The position numbers were made by a program, and so were the translations under genes. Below are positions 30,447 to 33,036 of a DNA stretch of 33,036 nucleotides, piece by piece; the stretch's first letter is position 1; each line of letters begins with the position of its first letter. The DNA is from Planctomycetia bacterium (GTDB taxonomy: Bacteria > Planctomycetota > Planctomycetia > Pirellulales > UBA1268): the NCBI GenBank assembly GCA_010027105.1, contig RGVT01000001.1, forward strand, positions 1 to 33,036, written 5' to 3'. The notes beneath the pieces were generated by a model. That model was not told the DNA's origin. It ran no database searches and saw nothing but the letters and a program-made list of their open reading frames with translations.

Positions 30447-30672
30447 TCTGCGGAATCGTTTTCATCGCCGTCGCCATCGCCGGCTTCCTCGTCATCGAGG
30501 AGGTCGTCCGGCAGACGGGCGGGGTCGATCTCGGGCCAGGGACGAATCGGCGGCGAGAGGGTGACGGGCGGCCGCCAGGCCCTTGGCGCTGTAGAGCCCG
30601 GCGTTGTCGGCGGCCGACAGCCCGCTCGCGCCGTTGTCGACGTCGAGCATGATGCCATCGAACAGGCGCCCC
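30401..30672 (-). pseudogene. Spermidine-synthase-like gene, distal fragment joined to an unknown acidic C-terminus
   Basis: At 30564-30672 the - strand reads GRLFDGIMLDVDNGASGLSA followed by ADNAGLYSAKGLAAAR, the distal methyltransferase segment of spermidine-synthase-like proteins (usual form D-x-I-L-L-D-V-D-N-G-P). The family sequence then stops. In another frame the strand continues VTLSPPIRPWPEIDPARLPDDLLDD and an Asp/Glu-rich tail to a stop at 30401, which I do not recognise. The tail overlaps the 3' end of the calpain gene on the other strand. The matching N-terminal piece is at 31557-31823, on the far side of the second toxin-antitoxin pair. Confidence 0.6.
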
Positions 30673-30793
30673 CGCTCGCGAGTGGTTCATCGGTCGGGCG
30701 ATGCTTGTGGAAGCGCCATCGGCAGGACTATCCTTTTGATTTGTAGCGGGTGTGGCGCCAGCCAGGGTCTCCCTTCCCCCAACGGCAAACCCA

Positions 30794-30994
30794 ATGAACG
30801 CATCCGACCAGGTCTTGTTTGACAAGATCAAACAACTTCCCCCGCAGCGGCTGGCGGAGGTGGAGGACTTCGTAGACTTCCTGCGCACTCGTGAGAATGA
30901 GCAGCGGCTAGCGATCGTCGCGGCCAAAGCCAGCGAAGCGAGCTTTGCACAAGTCTGGGACAATGGCGACGATGCGGCCTACGATCGGATGTGA
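30794..30994 (+). CDS. DUF2281/VapB-like antitoxin
   Basis: A 66-aa protein: DQVLFDKIKQLPPQRLAEVEDFVDFLRTREN is the DUF2281-type helix pair found in small antitoxins, and the C-terminus FAQVWDNGDDAAYDRM is the usual toxin-wrapping tail (W-x-N-x-x-D-A-x-Y-D). ATG 30794 is chosen because it gives the conserved start; a longer open frame upstream is not conserved. The stop overlaps GTG 30991 of the toxin gene (GTGA). A TATCCT box at 30728-30733 could be its promoter. Its toxin partner is frameshifted, so this may be an orphaned antitoxin. Confidence 0.85.
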   Translation: MNASDQVLFDKIKQLPPQRLAEVEDFVDFLRTRENEQRLAIVAAKASEASFAQVWDNGDDAAYDRM

Positions 30995-31346
30995 CAGAAA
31001 TGACCATCGCTTCGAGGTTCGACTTCGGCGACGTGGTGCTCGTGCCATTCCGTTCACTGATCAATCGGGCGCAAAGAAGCGGCCGGCCGTCATCGTCTCA
31101 ATCGTCGGCTACAACACCAGCCGGAGGGATATCGAGATCATGGCGATCACAAGCCAGGTGCAATCACCGCTTGGCTACGGCGAGGCCATGATCGATGACT
31201 GGCGAGCCGCTGGACTCATCAAGGCATCGGTGCTCAAACCGGTCTTCAGCACCATCGAGCAGGGGCTTGTCATTCGCGTCATGGGCCATCTTTCTGCCAC
31301 CGACTTGCAGACGCTGCAAAAGCTGCTCCAAAGTGTGATCGGGTGA
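30991..31346 (+). pseudogene. PemK/MazF-family toxin, frameshifted
   Basis: The gene begins at GTG 30991 (or ATG 31000) with TIASRFDFGDVVLVPF in one frame. It continues as PFTDQSGAKKRPAVIVS, MAITSQVQSPLGYGEAMIDDWRAAGLIKASVLKPVFSTIEQ and DLQTLQKLLQSVIG in the -1 frame. Restoring one C in CCATTCCGTTC (31045-31055), giving VPFPFTDQ, produces a normal 118-aa toxin. As written, the protein would end early and lack the RNA-binding core. Either the toxin has been inactivated or one base was lost in sequencing. Confidence 0.82.
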
Positions 31347-31408
31347 GCAAATACCGGCTTGCGAACCCCCGGTTCGAAGTGGGCCGGCTCCGGCAGTGCC
31401 ATCCGCGT

Positions 31409-31480
31409 TCAGATCTGCATACGGTCGCGGAGCCAACGGGCCAGGGAAGGAGGCAACTGGTTATCGACCAGAAACCTCAC
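31409..31480 (-). pseudogene. DUF5615 (PIN-like) N-terminal remnant
   Basis: GTG 31480 starts MRFLVDNQLPPSLARWLRDR followed by MQI and stop. The first 20 residues match the start of DUF5615 PIN-like putative toxins (F-L-V-D-x-x-L-P-P-x-L-A-x-W-L). The remaining roughly 90 residues are absent, replaced by sequence leading into the toxin gene end. It is a decayed fragment between the second toxin-antitoxin pair and the spermidine-synthase-like N-terminus. Confidence 0.55.
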
Positions 31481-31556
31481 GCGATCTCAACGACGCCGTG
31501 GTTCGTCCGGGCACACGCCCACGAAGATCGTGTTCCAACTCCCGCCGGTGGGGCGA

Positions 31557-31823
31557 TCACGGCGGGCACGAGCTCCGCCACCAGCGCAGCGCTTCCCGGA
31601 GCGTGAACCCGAACCCGAGCCCGCCGACCAGCACGGCCGCGCGCCTGCGGCCGAGCAGGCCGGCGCAGGCGAGCTCCGCGAGCCGCTCCTCCGAGTGGTG
31701 CTGCCGCGTCGACATCAGCTCGACGCCGCCCACGCGGATTGAGAGCGCGCCATCGTGCTCGTGGAGCGTGAGCGGGGCGCCGTCGGGGGTGGTGGCCCGG
31801 TCGAGCAGCCGGGTGGGTTTCAT
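31557..31823 (-). pseudogene. Spermidine-synthase-like protein, N-terminal fragment
   Basis: An 88-codon frame starting MKPTRLLDRATTPDGAPLTL and containing RVGGVELMSTRQHHSEERLAELAC and VLVGGLGFGFTLREAL, the SAM-binding N-terminal part of spermidine/spermine-synthase-like proteins. It then loses frame: VAELVPAVI, which should follow some 12 residues later, appears immediately in another frame, so there is a small deletion. The distal part lies 0.9 kb away at 30564-30672. ATG 31823 overlaps the peroxiredoxin stop (ATGA), which shows the original gene was cotranslated with the peroxiredoxin. Confidence 0.7.
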
Positions 31824-32287
31824 GCCGGGCGGTCGGCCTGCTGCACGGCCGCGAGCGCCTTGCGCACGTGGTCGGCGGAGGCGAAGAGCGCGCTGAACAC
31901 GAGCCGCACGATCCCCTGCCGGTCGATCACGTAGGTGACGCGGCCGGGAATCACGCCGAGCGGGTTGGGCACGCCGAAGAGCCTGCGCAGCGCGCGATCG
32001 TGGTCGCTGATGATCGGGAAGGGCAGGCGGTGCTTCGCCGCGAAGGCCAGATGGCTGGCGGGCGAGTCGCTGCTCACCCCGATGACCTCGGCCCCGGCCG
32101 CCGTGAACGCCTCGTAGGAGTCGCGAAACGCGCAGGCTTCCTTCGTGCAGACCGGCGTGTTGTCCTTGGGATAGAAGAAGAGCACGACCGTCTTCTTCCC
32201 CACGACGCTCGTGGAGTCGAAGCGGCTGCCATCCTGGAGGACGGCCGAAAACGCGGGGGCGGCATCGCCGACGACAAGGCTGGGCAT
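31820..32287 (-). CDS. Thioredoxin-dependent peroxiredoxin (BCP/PrxQ family)
   Basis: A 155-aa cytosolic peroxidase that reduces H2O2 and alkyl hydroperoxides. It starts PSLVVGDAAPAFSAVLQDG, has VVLFFYPKDNTPVCTKEACAFRD with peroxidatic Cys47 and resolving-type Cys52 (five residues apart, as in BCP), then VIGVSSDSPASHLAFAAKHRLPFPIISD and GVIPGRVTYVIDRQG. The Gly of the usual TPGCT is Val here. ATG 32287 has GAGG at 8-nt spacing. It lies 28 nt downstream of ychF on the same strand, so both are probably cotranscribed; an association with the redox-sensitive YchF is suggestive but unproven. Confidence 0.95.
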   Translation of the reverse strand: MPSLVVGDAAPAFSAVLQDGSRFDSTSVVGKKTVVLFFYPKDNTPVCTKEACAFRDSYEAFTAAGAEVIGVSSDSPASHLAFAAKHRLPFPIISDHDRALRRLFGVPNPLGVIPGRVTYVIDRQGIVRLVFSALFASADHVRKALAAVQQADRPA

Positions 32288-32315
32288 GATGGAATCCTCG
32301 GGCGGGGATTGGGTG

Positions 32316-33036
32316 TCAGCGGTTGACGAGGAAGTGGCAGATGTCGCCGTCGCGCATCACATAGTCCTTCCCCTCGACGCGGAGCTTGCCGGCGGCGCGG
32401 ATGTCCTTTTCCGTGTGATATTGTTCGAGATCCTCGAGCGAGTAGATCTCGGCGCGGATGAAGCCTTTTTCGAAATCGGTGTGGATCACGCCGGCCGCCT
32501 GCGGGGCGAGCGCGCCTACGGGGATCGTCCAGGCACGGACCTCCTTCTCGCCGGCGGTAAAGTAGCTCTGCAGGCCGAGCGTCTTGTAGGCGGCGCGGGC
32601 GAGGGCCGCGAGGGCCGGCTCCTCGAGGCCCGCGCCCGAGAGCATCTCGGCCCGGTCGGCCGGGTCGAGCTCGGCGATCTCGGCCTCGAGCTTGGCGCAC
32701 ACCGGCACGACCTCGGCGCCGGCCTTGGCCGCGGCGGCCCGGACGGCCTCGACGAGCAGGCCTTTCCCTTCGAGGTCGCCCTCGTCGACGTTGGCCACGT
32801 AGAGGATCGGCTTCGCCGAGAGCAGGCCGAACTCCCGCACCGCGTGCTTCTCCGCGTCGTCGAGCACGAGCGTCCGCAGCGGCTTCTGCTCGCCGAGCCA
32901 GGCGAGGCACTTCTTCATCACCTCGACCTTCAGCTTCGCCTCCTTGTCGGCGCTCTTGGCGGCCCGCTCCGCCTTGGGGAGGAGATTCTCGAGGTGCTGG
33001 ATGTCGGCGAGCATGAGCTCGATCTCGATCGTCTCC
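32316..33036 (-). CDS. ychF: Redox-regulated ATPase/GTP-binding protein YchF (C-terminal part, 5' end outside window)
   Basis: About 240 residues of the C-terminal two-thirds of YchF, an Obg-family P-loop protein that prefers ATP and associates with ribosomes. The window edge cuts it at TIEIELMLADIQHLE. Visible parts are the coiled-coil hairpin (PKAERAAKSADKEAKLKVEVMKKC), the KPILYVANVDE segment corresponding to the N-K-x-D-like specificity motif, and the C-terminal TGS domain: LQSYFTAGEKEVRAWTIPVG, GVIHTDFEKGFIRAEIYSLEDLEQY, EGKDYVMRDGDICHFLVNR. The end is complete. The G1 P-loop lies beyond 33036. Confidence 0.96.
   Translation of the reverse strand, partial: ETIEIELMLADIQHLENLLPKAERAAKSADKEAKLKVEVMKKCLAWLGEQKPLRTLVLDDAEKHAVREFGLLSAKPILYVANVDEGDLEGKGLLVEAVRAAAAKAGAEVVPVCAKLEAEIAELDPADRAEMLSGAGLEEPALAALARAAYKTLGLQSYFTAGEKEVRAWTIPVGALAPQAAGVIHTDFEKGFIRAEIYSLEDLEQYHTEKDIRAAGKLRVEGKDYVMRDGDICHFLVNR

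Overview
The window is high-GC bacterial DNA, most likely from the Planctomycetota (Pirellulales-like). The pointers are a DUF1571 lipoprotein-like gene, a membrane-anchored LysM protein, a large secreted protein with a planctomycete-type N-terminal FETLEGRAVLSA motif, and a sorting-signal remnant of the form VPEIDPAGFGS followed by a hydrophobic stretch and an Arg-rich tail. The species cannot be named from this sequence.

1-5 kb: an MBL-fold hydrolase (-), DUF1571 (+), LysM (-), rsmH (-) and divergent queA (+). 4.7-9.0 kb: a tightly packed + strand cluster of Nudix-type phosphoesterase, cysteine desulfurase, IscA/HesB-type protein, fused CbiE-CbiT methyltransferase and BshB1-like PIG-L deacetylase. 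Most junctions overlap by 1-4 nt and the cluster ends at a strong hairpin. It joins Fe-S/sulfur handling to an apparently orphan corrinoid-type methyltransferase and a thiol-pathway deacetylase. 9.1-13.2 kb: a lipid-like module of WS/DGAT acyltransferase (frameshifted), GT2 membrane glycosyltransferase and a convergent thioester/acyl reductase-type SDR. 13.4-19.4 kb: an MscS-type channel, a renalase-like flavoprotein, an aldehyde dehydrogenase broken into two overlapping halves, and an amine-oxidase-type flavoprotein. 19.4-24.8 kb: a TetR (CerR-like)/membrane fusion protein/RND pump operon joined by ATGA overlaps.

24.8-31.6 kb is accessory and mosaic. It holds a repeat array, a truncated sorting-signal gene, a PemK/MazF toxin-antitoxin pair with a clear promoter-operator, an IS transposase remnant, a DUF4160/DUF2442 pair, a secreted calpain-like protease with a recent internal duplication, and a second toxin-antitoxin pair (toxin frameshifted) lying between fragments of a spermidine-synthase-like gene. 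31.8-33 kb returns to housekeeping genes: a BCP/PrxQ peroxiredoxin and the 3' part of ychF.

Two patterns cut across the genes. First, a family of short hairpin repeats (CAGGCT..AGCCTG type) sits exactly at gene 3' ends and often supplies the stop codon. Second, several genes carry a TAnnnT -10-like box 6-8 nt before the start codon with no Shine-Dalgarno sequence, which suggests leaderless transcripts.
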